DNA of 64,000 nt from Rhizobium leguminosarum bv. trifolii WSM2297 (GCF_000271845.1 NZ_JH719395.1:3466253-3530252), one strand, 5' to 3'; positions 8,723 through 18,598 are shown, counted from the stretch's first letter. Program-made: numbers and translations. The notes: generated by a model not told the origin, from the letters alone.

Positions 8723-8983
8723 ATGATGAAGAAGATTGTTCTTATTGGTGCGCTCGTCGGCGCCCTGGCATCCTGCACAGCGACCGAGCAGGGCACGGCG
8801 ATCGGCGCCGGCACCGGTGCGGTCATCGGCGGTGCCGTCACCAACAGCTGGGGTGGTGCCGCCGTCGGCGCCGTTGCCGGCGGTCTGACCGGCGCTCTCA
8901 TCGGCCAGTCGGTCGAACGCCGCGGCTACTGCGTCTACCGCGACCGCTACGGCCGCCGCTACGAGGCTCGTTGCCGCTACTGA
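8723..8983 (+). CDS. glycine-zipper lipoprotein
   Basis: An 86-residue protein with a short signal peptide and a lipobox (LASC, Cys at about residue 18). A glycine-zipper region follows (GTAIGAGTGAVIGGAV, then GGAAVGAVAGGLTGALIGQ), and the end is Tyr/Arg-rich (YCVYRDRYGRRYEARCRY). It resembles the outer-membrane glycine-zipper 2TM / OsmB- and SlyB-like lipoproteins associated with envelope stress. The ATG at 8723 follows GGGGAG. It lies 27 bases after the DUF3309 gene and is followed by a strong terminator, so the two form a short operon. Confidence 0.85.
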   Translation: MMKKIVLIGALVGALASCTATEQGTAIGAGTGAVIGGAVTNSWGGAAVGAVAGGLTGALIGQSVERRGYCVYRDRYGRRYEARCRY

Positions 8984-9009
8984 TCGGCAAAAGCATATCG
9001 GACTTCCCA

Positions 9010-9034
9010 ACGGGCGCTTCGGCGCCCGTTTTTC
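9010..9034 (+). terminator. rho-independent terminator after the glycine-zipper gene
   Basis: ACGGGCGC-ttcg-GCGCCCGT followed by TTTTT, 26 bases downstream of the stop codon. Confidence 0.88.
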
Positions 9035-9065
9035 TTGCTGCCGCTCCGTCATAGTCCGAGGCATG

Positions 9066-9107
9066 AATAAGCAAGGGCGCGTCCAATCGGGCGCGCCCTT
9101 GCTTATT
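9066..9107 (-). terminator. long hairpin downstream of phbB
   Basis: Perfect 16-base arms at 9066-9081 and 9092-9107 with a 10-base loop, 20 bases past the phbB stop codon. There is no long T run, but AT-rich ends (AATAA/TTATT) make it a plausible terminator for phbB. Confidence 0.6.
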
Positions 9108-9127
9108 ATCGATTCCGATTTTTAGGA

Positions 9128-9853
9128 CTAGACGAAGAACTGCCCGCCATTGGCCGTCAGCGTCGAACCGGTGATGAAGCCGGCATCGTCGGAGGCGAGG
9201 AAGGTGACGCAGCGCGCGATCTCTTCAGGCTCGCCGAGACGACCGACGGGAATCTGCGGAATGATCCGTTCGTTCAGCACCTTCTCCGGCACGGCGAGCA
9301 CCATCTCGGTGCCGATATAACCGGGGCAGATGGCGTTGACGGTGATGTTCTTGGCCGCCCCTTCCTGGGCCAGCGCCTTGGTGAAGCCGAGATCGCCGGC
9401 TTTGGCCGCCGAATAGTTCGCCTGACCCATCTGGCCCTTCTGGCCATTGATCGACGAGATATTGACGATGCGGCCGAAGCTGCGGTCGCGCATCCCGGTC
9501 CAGACCTGATGCGTCATGTTGAACAGGCCGGTGAGGTTGGTATTGATCACCTCGTGCCATTGCTGCGGCGTCATCTTGTGGAACATCGCGTCGCGGGTGA
9601 TGCCGGCATTGTTGACCAGCACTTCGACCGGCCCGATCTCGCTTTCGATCCTGGAGACCCCCTCGCCGCAGGCAGCGTAATCCGAAACATCCCATTTGAA
9701 CACCGCGATGCCGGTGACGTCGTGGAAGGCATTGGCTTTCTCATCGTTGCCGGCATAATTGGCGGCAACCTTGTACCCGGCGTTTTTCAACGCCACAGAT
9801 ATTGCCGCACCGATGCCGCGTGTACCCCCAGTGACCAAAGCCACTCTGCTCAT
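9128..9853 (-). CDS. phbB: acetoacetyl-CoA reductase PhbB
   Basis: A 241-residue short-chain dehydrogenase. The Rossmann motif TGGTRGIG spans residues 8-15, NNAG is near 81-84, and the catalytic Ser134, Tyr147 and Lys151 lie in NISSINGQKG and YSAAK. It reduces acetoacetyl-CoA to (R)-3-hydroxybutyryl-CoA with NADPH for polyhydroxybutyrate synthesis. The ATG at 9853 (MSRVALVTGG) with AAGGGAG upstream is preferred over an in-frame start 16 codons earlier. It lies 66 bases downstream of phbA on the same strand, so they form the usual phbAB operon. The PHB synthase gene is not in the window. Confidence 0.95.
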   Translation of the reverse strand: MSRVALVTGGTRGIGAAISVALKNAGYKVAANYAGNDEKANAFHDVTGIAVFKWDVSDYAACGEGVSRIESEIGPVEVLVNNAGITRDAMFHKMTPQQWHEVINTNLTGLFNMTHQVWTGMRDRSFGRIVNISSINGQKGQMGQANYSAAKAGDLGFTKALAQEGAAKNITVNAICPGYIGTEMVLAVPEKVLNERIIPQIPVGRLGEPEEIARCVTFLASDDAGFITGSTLTANGGQFFV

Positions 9854-9919
9854 GTTCCGCTCCCTTTTTGTGTCCGCCCGCCGTGGCAGGATTTCAATCA
9901 ATGACGGATCGTATGCTGT

Positions 9920-11101
9920 TTAAAGTGCTTCGAAGCACATCGCGACACCCATGCCGCCGCCGATGCAAAGCGTGGCAAGACCCTTCTTGGCACCGCGGCG
10001 CTTCATTTCGAACAGCAGCGTGTTGAGGATGCGCGCGCCGGAAGCGCCGATCGGATGGCCGATCGCGATCGCCCCGCCATTGACGTTGACGATCGACGGA
10101 TCCCAGCCGAGATCCTTGGTGACGGCACAGGCCTGCGCCGCAAACGCCTCGTTGGCTTCGACGAGATCGAGATCGCCGACCGACCAGCCGGCCTTTTCAA
10201 GCGCCTTGCGCGACGCCGGGATCGGGCCGGTGCCCATGATCGAGGGATCGACGCCCGCCGTTGCCCAGGACACGATGCGGGCGAGCGGCTGGATGCCGCG
10301 CCGGACCGCTTCTGCTTCGCTCATCAGCACGGCTGCGGCCGCGCCGTCATTGAGGCCGGAGGCATTCGCGGCCGTAACCGTGCCTTCCTTGTCGAAGGCC
10401 GGGCGCAGTTTGCCCATCGCCTCCAGCGTGGCGCCGTGGCGGATATATTCGTCGGCATCGACGGTAACGTCGCCCTTACGCGTCTCAATGACGTAGGGGA
10501 TGATCTCGTCGGCAAAACGGCCGGCCTTCTGCGCCGCCTCCGCCTTGTTCTGCGAGGCGACGGCGAACTGATCCTGGTCGTCGCGCGAAAGCTGCCACTG
10601 ACGCGCGACATTCTCGGCGGTGACGCCCATGTGATAGCCGAGGAAGGCATCGGTCAGGCCGTCCTTGATCATCGTGTCGATCATCTTCATGTCGCCCATC
10701 TTGGTGCCACCGCGCAGATGCGCGGCATGCGGCGCCATCGACATGGATTCCTGGCCGCCGGCAACGATGATCTTGGCATCGCCGGTAGCGATCTGCTGCA
10801 TGCCGAGCGCGACGGCGCGCAGGCCGGAGCCGCAGAGCTGGTTGACGCCCCAGGCCGTCGCCTCCTTCGGAATGCCGCCTTTTATCGCCGCCTGGCGAGC
10901 CGGGTTCTGGCCCTCGCCGGCAGCGAGCACCTGGCCGAGGATCACCTCGTCCACTTCGCCGGCATCGACGCCAGCGCGCGCGAGCGCCCCCTTGATGACG
11001 GCCGCGCCGAGCTCATGCGCGGGGACCGTTGCGAATGCGCCGTTGAACGAGCCGACAGCCGTTCGACCTGCGCTGGCGATGACGATGGATGAATTGCTCA
11101 T
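9920..11101 (-). CDS. phbA: acetyl-CoA acetyltransferase PhbA (beta-ketothiolase)
   Basis: A 393-residue thiolase. The nucleophile Cys90 lies in NQLCGSG; His349 in GHPIGASG and Cys379 in CIGGGMG complete the active site. It condenses two acetyl-CoA to acetoacetyl-CoA, the first step of polyhydroxybutyrate synthesis. The start ATG at 11101 ([10 protein letters not shown]) has GAGGAGCG upstream; a longer version adds nine Arg-rich residues unlike the family. It is the first gene of the phbAB operon, divergent from the polyhydroxybutyrate regulator phaR. Confidence 0.96.
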   Translation of the reverse strand: MSNSSIVIASAGRTAVGSFNGAFATVPAHELGAAVIKGALARAGVDAGEVDEVILGQVLAAGEGQNPARQAAIKGGIPKEATAWGVNQLCGSGLRAVALGMQQIATGDAKIIVAGGQESMSMAPHAAHLRGGTKMGDMKMIDTMIKDGLTDAFLGYHMGVTAENVARQWQLSRDDQDQFAVASQNKAEAAQKAGRFADEIIPYVIETRKGDVTVDADEYIRHGATLEAMGKLRPAFDKEGTVTAANASGLNDGAAAAVLMSEAEAVRRGIQPLARIVSWATAGVDPSIMGTGPIPASRKALEKAGWSVGDLDLVEANEAFAAQACAVTKDLGWDPSIVNVNGGAIAIGHPIGASGARILNTLLFEMKRRGAKKGLATLCIGGGMGVAMCFEAL

Positions 11102-11341
11102 GGGGGACGCTCCTCGTTTTCGTCTCACTTACATAAGAGGAAACTGTCAAAGCTTGGAGCGCAAGTCAAACGCGAAGACCGGCCGCCGTCATTTTTCGGC
11201 CCGAGCCGGCGAAAGCCCGATTCATCTGCTCTGTGAAAGGTTTGCCGCATCGCACAAAGAGATTGTCACCGGCCTTCTTTTGCGTTTACAGTCTGAAGTG
11301 GAGGAATATCCATAATTCAGACGGGGGTCCAGGAGACTGAT

Positions 11342-11914
11342 ATGGCGAAGCATGAGGGTCAGATTGTCATCAAGAAATACGCCAATCGCCGGCTATACAA
11401 TACAGGCACCAGCACCTACGTCACGCTGGAAGACCTGGCGGAGATGGTGAAGAAGGGCGAAGAATTTACCGTCCAGGATGCAAAAAGCGGAGATGACATC
11501 ACTCATTCGGTGCTGACCCAGATCATCTTCGAGCAGGAATCGAAGACCGGCAACACCTTGCTCCCGATCTCCTTCCTGCGTCAGCTTATCACCTATTACG
11601 GCGACCAGATGCAGATGGTCGTGCCGAGCTTTCTCGAACATTCGATGCGCGCCTTCAGCGAACAGCAGTCCCAGATGCGCGAGCAGGTGAACCGCGCCTT
11701 CGGCGAAACACCGCTCGGCAAGAACCTGCAGTTGCCGATGCAGATGGTCGAGGACCAGGTTCGCCGCAATACCGAGCTGTTTCAGCAGGCGATGCAGATG
11801 TTCTCGCCCTTCATGACCCCGCCTGCCAAGGAAAGCCGCAAGGCCGAGGCCAAGGATATCGACGAACTGAAGGAACAGCTCCGCGCCCTTCAGAACAAGC
11901 TCGACAACCTATAA
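11342..11914 (+). CDS. phaR: polyhydroxyalkanoate synthesis repressor PhaR (AniA-like)
   Basis: A 190-residue protein. Its N-terminal PHB/PHA accumulation regulator DNA-binding domain is at about residues 8-68 (IVIKKYANRRLYNTGTSTYV), followed by the PHB_acc domain (NTLLPISFLRQLITYYGDQM) and a C-terminal coiled-coil tail (DIDELKEQLRALQNKLDNL). PhaR senses the polymer and represses phasin and synthesis genes; in rhizobia this protein, also called AniA, affects carbon partition between polymer and exopolysaccharide. The ATG at 11342 follows CAGGAG. It is divergent from phbAB with 240 bases between, and its stop overlaps by 6 bases the stop of the convergent membrane gene. Confidence 0.94.
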   Translation: MAKHEGQIVIKKYANRRLYNTGTSTYVTLEDLAEMVKKGEEFTVQDAKSGDDITHSVLTQIIFEQESKTGNTLLPISFLRQLITYYGDQMQMVVPSFLEHSMRAFSEQQSQMREQVNRAFGETPLGKNLQLPMQMVEDQVRRNTELFQQAMQMFSPFMTPPAKESRKAEAKDIDELKEQLRALQNKLDNL

Positions 11915-12316
11915 TCCGATCGAGACATCCCGCCCGGCGCTCCGGATCGACACGGCAAACCCGCCGATGACATCGATCAGAGCGATCGTCATCAAAATGA
12001 AGAAGACCTGCGTCGCAGCATCCCGGACGAGCAGAAACTCGACCAGGAAAGCGATGAAAACCAGCATTGACAATATGTGGTTGATGAGGTTGCCGGGACC
12101 CGTTCTGGTCGCTTTCAGGATTTCGAAGAACAGCACGACAAGCGCTATGACGATGAAAAGATCGCCGAGCGCCATGCTCCAGATCGCGCCCGAGATCATC
12201 GACAATACGATGACATCATGCTGCAGCGCCGGAATACCGCCATCGCCCATCAGGCCCAGCATCGCCAGATTGTAGAGAACGAACGGGATAATCATCAGCG
12301 GCATTGCGGCTATCAT
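11909..12316 (-). CDS. hypothetical four-helix inner-membrane protein
   Basis: A 135-residue protein with four predicted membrane helices: MPLMIIPFVLYNLAMLGLM, a segment around SMALGDLFIVIALVVLFFE, one around ILSMLVFIAFLVEFLLV and a last one around VFFILMTIALIDVIGGF. I do not recognise a function. The ATG at 12316 (MIAAMPLM) has GGAG six bases upstream; longer in-frame starts add a 17-residue segment unlike the rest. Its 3' end overlaps the end of phaR by 6 bases (convergent). Confidence 0.75.
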   Translation of the reverse strand: MIAAMPLMIIPFVLYNLAMLGLMGDGGIPALQHDVIVLSMISGAIWSMALGDLFIVIALVVLFFEILKATRTGPGNLINHILSMLVFIAFLVEFLLVRDAATQVFFILMTIALIDVIGGFAVSIRSAGRDVSIGL

Positions 12317-12402
12317 CGGCAATCTCCTTGGCGGCTGGAAGAATACTGCCGCAAAGCATTGCCCCACTGCAAGTCATTGCAAATATTATATCGCCTAATA
12401 TG

Positions 12403-12427
12403 AAAAGGCCGGCTTGACGCCGGCCTT
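12403..12427 (-). terminator. rho-independent terminator of rpmF
   Basis: AAGGCCGGC-ttgac-GCCGGCCTT at 12405-12427 with TTTT on the minus strand, 34 bases after the rpmF stop codon. Confidence 0.85.
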
Positions 12428-12460
12428 GAAACTTTCGATCGGACAAGCCGAAATCGGAAA

Positions 12461-12646
12461 TTATGCGCTTTCCTTCGGCGTCAGAACCTGACGGCCGCGA
12501 TACATGCCGGTCTTCAGGTCGATATGATGCGGGCGGCGCAGTTCGCCGGAGTTCTTGTCTTCGACATAGGTCGGAGCCTTCAGCGCGTCAGCCGAACGGC
12601 GCATACCGCGCTTGGACGGGCTTGTTTTTCTCTTCGGTACAGCCAT
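12461..12646 (-). CDS. rpmF: 50S ribosomal protein L32
   Basis: A 61-residue protein beginning [18 protein letters not shown], with the L32 body [20 protein letters not shown]. Like other alphaproteobacterial L32 proteins it lacks a zinc-binding Cys motif. The ATG at 12646 has GTGGAG upstream; longer in-frame frames are artefacts. It is transcribed alone with a terminator close behind. Confidence 0.97.
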
Positions 12647-12802
12647 TTCTCTTACTCCACTTGCGGGCAAAACATTCCGACGGCCAGACTGGCGGCCGAA
12701 ACGGACATGTCGCGATTTCGGAAATTTTGCGCGCTTATACATGCACGGGGCGGCCTTGACCAGTCCCTATGCATATTTTTTGACACGCCGATGATTCCGA
12801 CC

Positions 12803-13450
12803 TCAGACTTCGTCTTCCGGCACGATCCAACGTTCGGCGCGCGCCGCCTCTTCCCATTTCCGCCAGGCCGGATGCGCCTTCATGGTCTGCATATAGGCAA
12901 GCGTATCGCTTCGGTTGACCAGGTCATAGATCTCGAACCGATTGACGACGGGCGCAAACATCGCATCCGCCCCGCTGAACGCCCCGAAGAGAAACGGCCC
13001 GCCGGATTGCTGCAGGAGATCGCGCCAGATCGTCTCGATGCGGCCGACATCCGCCTCGACGCCATCAGGCAATGAGATCCTGGCCTTCGGCCGGCGCATA
13101 TTCATCGGGCAGGCGCTGCGCAGAGCCCGGAAGCTCGAGAGCATTTCCATCGAAACCGAACGGGCAAGCGCCCGCTGGGCGCGATCTGCAGGCAGAAGCC
13201 CGACGTCGGGATAAATCTCGGCGGCATATTCGATGATCGCCAGCGATTCCCAGATCTTCAATGCGCCATGCTGCAGAAGCGGCACTCGCCCGGTCGGAGA
13301 GACGGCCTTGATGTTGGGATTGCCGGCCGCGTCGTCGAAGGGGATCAGGACCTCCTCGAAATCGATGCCGAGGCCCGTCAGCGCCATCCAGGGCCGGAAC
13401 GACCAGGAGGAGTAGTTCTTGTTGGCGATATAGAGCGTCGGTCTGTCCAT
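12803..13450 (-). CDS. glutathione S-transferase family protein
   Basis: A 215-residue protein. The N-terminal thioredoxin-like GST domain (about 1-80) has YIANKNYSSWSFRPWMAL and the glutathione-binding cis-Pro and Ser region SPTGRVPLL and WESLAIIEYAAE. An all-helical C-terminal domain follows. It would conjugate or reduce with glutathione; substrate unknown. Its stop region leads on without a clear terminator. The gene for a 2H phosphoesterase ends 13 bases upstream on the same strand, so the two are likely co-transcribed. Confidence 0.88.
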   Translation of the reverse strand: MDRPTLYIANKNYSSWSFRPWMALTGLGIDFEEVLIPFDDAAGNPNIKAVSPTGRVPLLQHGALKIWESLAIIEYAAEIYPDVGLLPADRAQRALARSVSMEMLSSFRALRSACPMNMRRPKARISLPDGVEADVGRIETIWRDLLQQSGGPFLFGAFSGADAMFAPVVNRFEIYDLVNRSDTLAYMQTMKAHPAWRKWEEAARAERWIVPEDEV

Positions 13451-13463
13451 GGGCTTCTCCCGT

Positions 13464-14186
13464 TCAGGCGTCGAAATCGAAAATCAGCAATTCGTGGAAA
13501 TGGTTCATGTCCTCGAAGACGCAAAATGCCGGCGGCGTCAGCTCGAAAATAGGGGCCTTGCGGCGGATATCCTCGGCAACGTCGTCGAGCATCGCCTGCC
13601 AACGTGGCAGGGCTTCGTCCTCCAGCCGCTCGATCGGATAGGAGAAGGTCATGTGAAACTTGTAATCCTCATGGTTCGGCTGGCGATAACCGAGGAGATC
13701 GGCAAAGGCGTCGCGCCAGGCGCGCATGATCCTGCGGTCGTTCTCCGTCGCCCCGTCGACGAGCAGCCCCGAAGGGCGAGCTTCGACGATGGCGACCTTG
13801 AAGGGGGCGGCCATCGAAAAACCTTCGAGCCGCGCCGCCATCAGCTCGGTCATGTCGTCGATCGGCGTCTCGAGCGGAAGATCGCCCGGCCAGCAATCCT
13901 GCCGGCGCCGGGTGTCGATGAGCCCTTCGAAGAGCGTCATGTGAAGGCTGGTTATCGGCGTGAACAGGAACTGCGCAGCTTCGGGCATTGCCAGATATGT
14001 CTCCCGCGCCTCGATCAGCACCGCCTGCGTCCGCGATCCCTTCTCGACATGGCAGACGATGGTATTGCCGGCTTCCGGCAGGAAGCCGCCGACCTTGCGA
14101 TAGCGGCTGCCGAGATGGGCGGGCGGGGTCGGATTGTGCGTCTTCGAATAGAAGAGAAGCTCGGGAGAAAACATCGTGACGGTCAT
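13464..14186 (-). CDS. DUF1868 protein, 2H phosphoesterase superfamily
   Basis: A 240-residue protein with two HxT motifs, H82-M-T84 (SLHMTLFEG) and H178-M-T180 (FHMTFSYP), the hallmark of 2H phosphoesterases that hydrolyse or ligate 2',3'-cyclic nucleotide ends. The N-terminal region LGSRYRKVGGFLPEAGNTIV fits the DUF1868 family. Substrate is unknown; RNA ends or cyclic nucleotides are possible. The ATG at 14186 (MTVTMFSPEL) is preferred over longer starts. It lies 13 bases upstream of the GST gene, in the same direction. Confidence 0.78.
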   Translation of the reverse strand: MTVTMFSPELLFYSKTHNPTPPAHLGSRYRKVGGFLPEAGNTIVCHVEKGSRTQAVLIEARETYLAMPEAAQFLFTPITSLHMTLFEGLIDTRRRQDCWPGDLPLETPIDDMTELMAARLEGFSMAAPFKVAIVEARPSGLLVDGATENDRRIMRAWRDAFADLLGYRQPNHEDYKFHMTFSYPIERLEDEALPRWQAMLDDVAEDIRRKAPIFELTPPAFCVFEDMNHFHELLIFDFDA

Positions 14187-14281
14187 GGGCGACTCAGGGG
14201 TTCTGATTGGACTGCACGGCCCATATGGCAGAACCAAGAATGTCAGATGACGCTTGAGGCTACCAACGACAAGTTCTGATC

Positions 14282-15019
14282 TCAGTCATAGATGCATTTG
14301 ATGTAATCGCCCGAACCCTGTGCCCGCCGCTCGATCACGCCGGCAAGCCGGCGAAGGCCGCGTCCCGGCTTGCCGGCATTGCGATCGATCGGGTTCGGCA
14401 GCGAGACCGCAAGCAGCGACGCCTGGCGCCGCGTCAGCTTCGAGGCCGGCACCTTGAAATGATGCTGGGCCGCCGCCTCGATGCCGTAAATGCCCGGGCC
14501 CCATTCGGCGATGTTGAGATAGATTTCCATCAGCCGCCGCTTCGACAGCACGAAATCCGTGGAAACAGCAAGCGGAAGCTCCATCGCCTTGCGCACGAAG
14601 GAACGGCCGTTCCAGAGAAAGAGGTTCTTTGCCGTCTGCATCGGGATAGTGCTGCCGCCTCGGGTCGCCTGGCCTTTCAGCGTATCCTCGACCAGCATGC
14701 GCATCTCGGCCCAGTCGACGCCGCCGTGGAAGCAATATTGCCCATCCTCGGACATCATCACCGACTGCACCAGAACCGGGGCGACGTCATCGAGCGACAC
14801 CCACCTGCGGTCATAGCCGCGCAACAGCACGAGATCGCGCAGCATCAGCGTCGAGACCGGGTGTATGAAGGGCACCAGGTAGAAGAAGATCATCGCATAG
14901 GGAAGGATTACCAAGGCCAGCACGGCAAGGACAATGCGTTTCAGCACACGCCGGTCTCCAAACCATCGCCGCTCGGCCGGCGCGTCGACGCTGTCCCCTA
15001 TCTCTGGCGCTATATCCAA
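14282..15019 (-). CDS. mtgA: monofunctional biosynthetic peptidoglycan transglycosylase
   Basis: A 245-residue protein. One membrane anchor (about 30-50) precedes a GT51 domain with [13 protein letters not shown] (catalytic Glu), [32 protein letters not shown] and the [10 protein letters not shown] region. There is no transpeptidase domain. It polymerises lipid II into glycan strands at the periplasmic face. The length is usual for MtgA. It is divergent from the polyprenyl synthase gene with 134 bases between. Confidence 0.95.
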   Translation of the reverse strand: MDIAPEIGDSVDAPAERRWFGDRRVLKRIVLAVLALVILPYAMIFFYLVPFIHPVSTLMLRDLVLLRGYDRRWVSLDDVAPVLVQSVMMSEDGQYCFHGGVDWAEMRMLVEDTLKGQATRGGSTIPMQTAKNLFLWNGRSFVRKAMELPLAVSTDFVLSKRRLMEIYLNIAEWGPGIYGIEAAAQHHFKVPASKLTRRQASLLAVSLPNPIDRNAGKPGRGLRRLAGVIERRAQGSGDYIKCIYD

Positions 15020-15153
15020 TGTCCCCAGCCCGATTTCGCTCCTGTCGTTCTCATAACGCCTGTGGGCCGCTTATGCCAGAGTGCGTGGCGAATCTTGCTG
15101 CGCCATCGACAATTCCGTTGCAAGCTCGTGGGCGCTCATGCCAAACAGCGCCC

Positions 15154-16068
15154 ATGGATGCGAACCTGGACACTTTCGAGACGAGGCTGAAGAACAACGC
15201 CCGCGAGATCGAGGCGCTGCTCGACGCATTGCTTTTACCGACCCCCCTCTCCGACGAGATCGTCAGGCCCGAGACCTTGCGCAGCGCCATGCACTATGCC
15301 GTGCTGAACGGCGGCAAGCGGCTGCGCCCGTTCCTGGTCGTCGAAAGCGCTGCCCTCCTCGGCGGTGACGCCGAGGCGGCCCTTCGCGTCGGCGCCGCGC
15401 TTGAATGCGTCCACTGCTATTCGCTCGTGCATGACGATCTGCCGGCCATGGACGATGATGATCTGCGCCGCGGCAAACCGACGGTTCACATCAAATTCGA
15501 TGAAGCGACGGCGATCCTCGCAGGCGACAGCCTGCTGACCTACGCCTTCGACATCATCGCCGCGCCGGAAACCGCCCTTCCCGACACCAGCAAGGCGTCG
15601 CTTGTGCTGGCTCTTGCCCGCGCAGCCGGTCTCGGCGGCATGGCCGGCGGCCAGGCGCTCGATCTCGCGGCGGAAAGACAGGCCCCGGACGAAGCCGGCA
15701 TCATCCGCCTGCAGGCGATGAAGACCGGGGCGCTGATCCGCTTTGCCTGCGAAGCCGGCGCCGTCATCTCGGCAAGCCCGCCGGAAGATCGCCGCCGCCT
15801 GCGCGCCTTCGGCGAAAAGATCGGCCTTGCCTTCCAGCTCGCCGACGACATTCTCGACCTGACCTCGGATGCGGTGACCATGGGCAAGGCAACCGGCAAG
15901 GATGCGGCCCGCGGCAAGGGAACGCTTGTTGCCCTGCACGGCAGGGAATGGGCCGAGAGTGAGCTCCGCCGGCATGTCCGCGACGCCGAGGCACTGCTTG
16001 CCCCCTACGGCGCCCGCGCCTCGATCCTCACCGCAGCGGCGCAGTTCATCGCCGACCGGAAGAGTTGA
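15154..16068 (+). CDS. ispA: (2E,6E)-farnesyl/geranylgeranyl diphosphate synthase
   Basis: A 304-residue trans-prenyltransferase. The first Asp-rich motif DDLPAMD is at 94-100 and the second, DDILD, at 231-235; GGKRLRP binds the diphosphate and KTGALI is present. It condenses isopentenyl diphosphate with allylic diphosphates. The two-residue insertion in the first motif fits bacterial farnesyl synthases, but chain length cannot be fixed from sequence. The start ATG at 15154 (MDANLDTFET) gives the normal length; upstream in-frame codons lie in the mtgA divergent region. It converges on hisC with 7 bases between stops. Confidence 0.9.
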   Translation: MDANLDTFETRLKNNAREIEALLDALLLPTPLSDEIVRPETLRSAMHYAVLNGGKRLRPFLVVESAALLGGDAEAALRVGAALECVHCYSLVHDDLPAMDDDDLRRGKPTVHIKFDEATAILAGDSLLTYAFDIIAAPETALPDTSKASLVLALARAAGLGGMAGGQALDLAAERQAPDEAGIIRLQAMKTGALIRFACEAGAVISASPPEDRRRLRAFGEKIGLAFQLADDILDLTSDAVTMGKATGKDAARGKGTLVALHGREWAESELRRHVRDAEALLAPYGARASILTAAAQFIADRKS

Positions 16069-16075
16069 CCGCAGG

Positions 16076-17137
16076 TCAGGCTACCAGGATCTCCTTGAGA
16101 GCAGAAACCAGACGGGCGCATTCCTCATCCGTGCCGATGCTGATGCGCAGGAAATCCGAAATGCGTGGCTTGGCGAACTGGCGGACGAGAACACCACGTT
16201 CCCTGAGAGCTGTTAGAAGCTTTGCGCCCGAACGGCTGTCATGCCTTGCGAAAACGAAATTCGCCTGAGAGGGCAGCACCTCGAAATCCAGCGCTTCGAG
16301 TTCCTGGACGAGCGCGTCCCGGCTGGCGATCAGCTTCTTACGGCATGTCTCGAACCATGCTTCGTCCTTGATCGCCGCCGTCGCGGCGACCTGCGCCAGG
16401 CGATCGAGCGGATAGGAGTTGAAGCTGTCCTTGACGCGCACCAACGCCTCGATCAGTTCCCGCTGCCCTAGCGCAAAACCGACGCGCAGGCCCGCAAGGG
16501 AGCGGGATTTCGACAGGGTCTGAATGACAAGCAGATTGGGATATTTGGAAATGAGCGGGATGGCGCTGTCACCGCCGAAATCGACATAGGCCTCGTCGAT
16601 CACCACGACCGCATCTGGATGGGCCGCCACCAGCGCCTCTATGTCGGCAAGCGGCAGGCCGATACCGGTCGGTGCGTTCGGATTGGGAATGATGATGGCG
16701 CCGCACGGCCTGTCGTAATCCGCCAGCCGAATCCGGAAACGATCATCGACAGGAACCTCGATCGCTTCGATGTCGTATAGCAGGCTATAGGTCGGATAGA
16801 AACTATAGGTGACATCGGGATAGAGAAGCGGCCGCTGATGTTTCAGCAGCGCCTGAAACGCATGCGCAAGAACCTCGTCGGAGCCGTTGCCGACAAAGAC
16901 TTCGTCCACCGCCAGACCGTGGCGGGCCGCGATCGTCTCACGCAATTCCGTCGCCGCCGGGTCGGGATAGAGCCGCAGACGATCGTCCGCCGCCTGCCTG
17001 ATCGCCTCCAGCGCCTTCGGGGAGGGCCCATAGGGGTTCTCGTTGGTGTTGAGCTTGACCAGGCCGGGAATACGGGGTTGCTCCCCGGCGACATAGGGCC
17101 GAAGCTCGCTGACGATATCAGACCAGTACCGGCTCAT
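16076..17137 (-). CDS. hisC: histidinol-phosphate aminotransferase
   Basis: A 353-residue class I/II PLP aminotransferase. [13 protein letters not shown] at the N-terminus, [25 protein letters not shown] and the PLP lysine K210 in [14 protein letters not shown] are all typical of HisC. It makes L-histidinol phosphate in histidine synthesis and may also act on aromatic amino acids. It lies 10 bases downstream of ispG on the same strand, so the two are co-transcribed although the pathways differ. Confidence 0.93.
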   Translation of the reverse strand: MSRYWSDIVSELRPYVAGEQPRIPGLVKLNTNENPYGPSPKALEAIRQAADDRLRLYPDPAATELRETIAARHGLAVDEVFVGNGSDEVLAHAFQALLKHQRPLLYPDVTYSFYPTYSLLYDIEAIEVPVDDRFRIRLADYDRPCGAIIIPNPNAPTGIGLPLADIEALVAAHPDAVVVIDEAYVDFGGDSAIPLISKYPNLLVIQTLSKSRSLAGLRVGFALGQRELIEALVRVKDSFNSYPLDRLAQVAATAAIKDEAWFETCRKKLIASRDALVQELEALDFEVLPSQANFVFARHDSRSGAKLLTALRERGVLVRQFAKPRISDFLRISIGTDEECARLVSALKEILVA

Positions 17138-17147
17138 TCGAGGGCCT

Positions 17148-18398
17148 TCATTCCGCCGCCGTCCGCTGGCCGAAGCGCTTCTCGATATAATCGACGACGA
17201 GCGCCTCGAAGTCGGCGGCGATATTGGCGCCGCGCAAGGTCAGCGCCTTCTTGCCGTCGATGAAAACGGGGGCGGCCGGTGTCTCGCCGGTGCCGGGAAG
17301 CGAAATGCCGATATCGGCATGTTTGCTTTCGCCCGGCCCGTTGACGATGCAGCCCATGACGGCGACGTTCAGCGCCTCGACACCGGGATATTTCTCGCGC
17401 CAGACCGGCATGTTCTTGCGGATGTCGTTCTGGATGTTCTGGGCCAATTCCTGGAAGACCGTCGACGTCGTGCGCCCACAGCCGGGACAGGCGGCAACGA
17501 CGGGTATGAACTGGCGAAAACCCATGACCTGCAGGATTTCCTGCGCCACCTGGACTTCGCGCGTCCGGTCGCCGTTCGGCTCCGGCGTCAGCGACACGCG
17601 GATCGTATCGCCGATGCCATGCTGCAGCACGAAGCCCGTCGCCGCCGACGAGGCGACGATGCCCTTGGTGCCCATGCCGGCTTCGGTCAGGCCGAGATGC
17701 AAGGCATGATTGGAGCGCTCGGCGAGCATGGAATTGACGGCGATCAGGTCCTGGACCTGGCTGACCTTGGCCGACAGGATGATGCGGTTGCGCGGCAGGC
17801 CGATCTCTTCGGCAAGGGCTGCCGAAAGCAGCGCCGACTGCACGATCGCCTCGCGCGTCACCTGCCGGGCCGAAAGCGGCGAACCGGCTGCGGCATTCTC
17901 ATCCATCAGCGCAGTCAGCAGATCCTGATCGAGCGAGCCCCAGTTGACGCCGATGCGCACCGGCTTGTCATAGCGGATCGCCATCTCGATGATCTCGGCG
18001 AACTGCTTGTCCTTCTTGTCCTTGAAGCCGACATTGCCGGGATTGATGCGATATTTCGCCAGCGCTGCGGCACAATCTGGATGATCGGCAAGCAGCTTGT
18101 GGCCGATATAATGGAAATCGCCGATCAGCGGCACGTCCATACCGAGCCGCAGCAGCCGCTCGCGGATCTTCGGCACGGCGGCGGCACTCTCGTCGCGGTC
18201 GACGGTGATGCGCACCAGCTCCGAGCCCGCCCGATGGAGGGCTGCGACCTGAGCGACGGTCGAATCGATATCGGCCGTATCGGTGTTGGTCATCGATTGC
18301 ACGACGACCGGCGCCCCGCCGCCGACGATGACGCCGCCGACATCGACGGCAACGGACGCGCGGCGCGGTTTCGGATCAAAATCGGCAGCTGAAGACAT
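17148..18398 (-). CDS. ispG: 4-hydroxy-3-methylbut-2-en-1-yl diphosphate synthase IspG
   Basis: A 416-residue protein of the GcpE family. [14 protein letters not shown] and the TIM-barrel segment [11 protein letters not shown] precede the C-terminal [4Fe-4S] ligands CPGCGR and GCIVNGPGE. It performs the penultimate step of the MEP isoprenoid pathway. The start ATG at 18398 ([13 protein letters not shown]) is chosen because it gives family length; upstream bases form a dispersed repeat (18416-18489). Two MEP/isoprenoid genes, ispG and ispA, lie within 1 kb. Confidence 0.95.
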   Translation of the reverse strand: MSSAADFDPKPRRASVAVDVGGVIVGGGAPVVVQSMTNTDTADIDSTVAQVAALHRAGSELVRITVDRDESAAAVPKIRERLLRLGMDVPLIGDFHYIGHKLLADHPDCAAALAKYRINPGNVGFKDKKDKQFAEIIEMAIRYDKPVRIGVNWGSLDQDLLTALMDENAAAGSPLSARQVTREAIVQSALLSAALAEEIGLPRNRIILSAKVSQVQDLIAVNSMLAERSNHALHLGLTEAGMGTKGIVASSAATGFVLQHGIGDTIRVSLTPEPNGDRTREVQVAQEILQVMGFRQFIPVVAACPGCGRTTSTVFQELAQNIQNDIRKNMPVWREKYPGVEALNVAVMGCIVNGPGESKHADIGISLPGTGETPAAPVFIDGKKALTLRGANIAADFEALVVDYIEKRFGQRTAAE

Positions 18399-18415
18399 GA
18401 AGAGTTCTTGCACCC

Positions 18416-18489
18416 CTAAAGCATGTCGCGCAAAAGTGTGTGAGCGGTTTTGCGATAACGACATCCGTAAAACAAAGACCTAAAGCGCG
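18416..18489. repeat. dispersed intergenic repeat, copy 1
   Basis: The segment from GCATGTCGCGC to TAAAGCGCG aligns along its length with 28695-28758 in this window: shared cores GTGTG, GCGGTT, GACAT, AAAACAAAG and TAAAGCGCG in the same order. It lies upstream of ispG, as the second copy lies upstream of pyc and downstream of nothing coding. Such elements recur between genes in rhizobial chromosomes. Confidence 0.7.
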
Positions 18490-18598
18490 AGGAGCCAATC
18501 TGAAAGATTGCGACGCGCATTAGAAACAGTGCCTTTCAGGTGGATCATGACCGCTTTCTTGTCAACCGCCCCTAATATCACTTTTGTTGGCAGGCGGC

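Noticed and set aside
11102..11341. PhaR binding sites between phbA and phaR
   Set aside because: No convincing repeated TGC-type motif could be found by eye.
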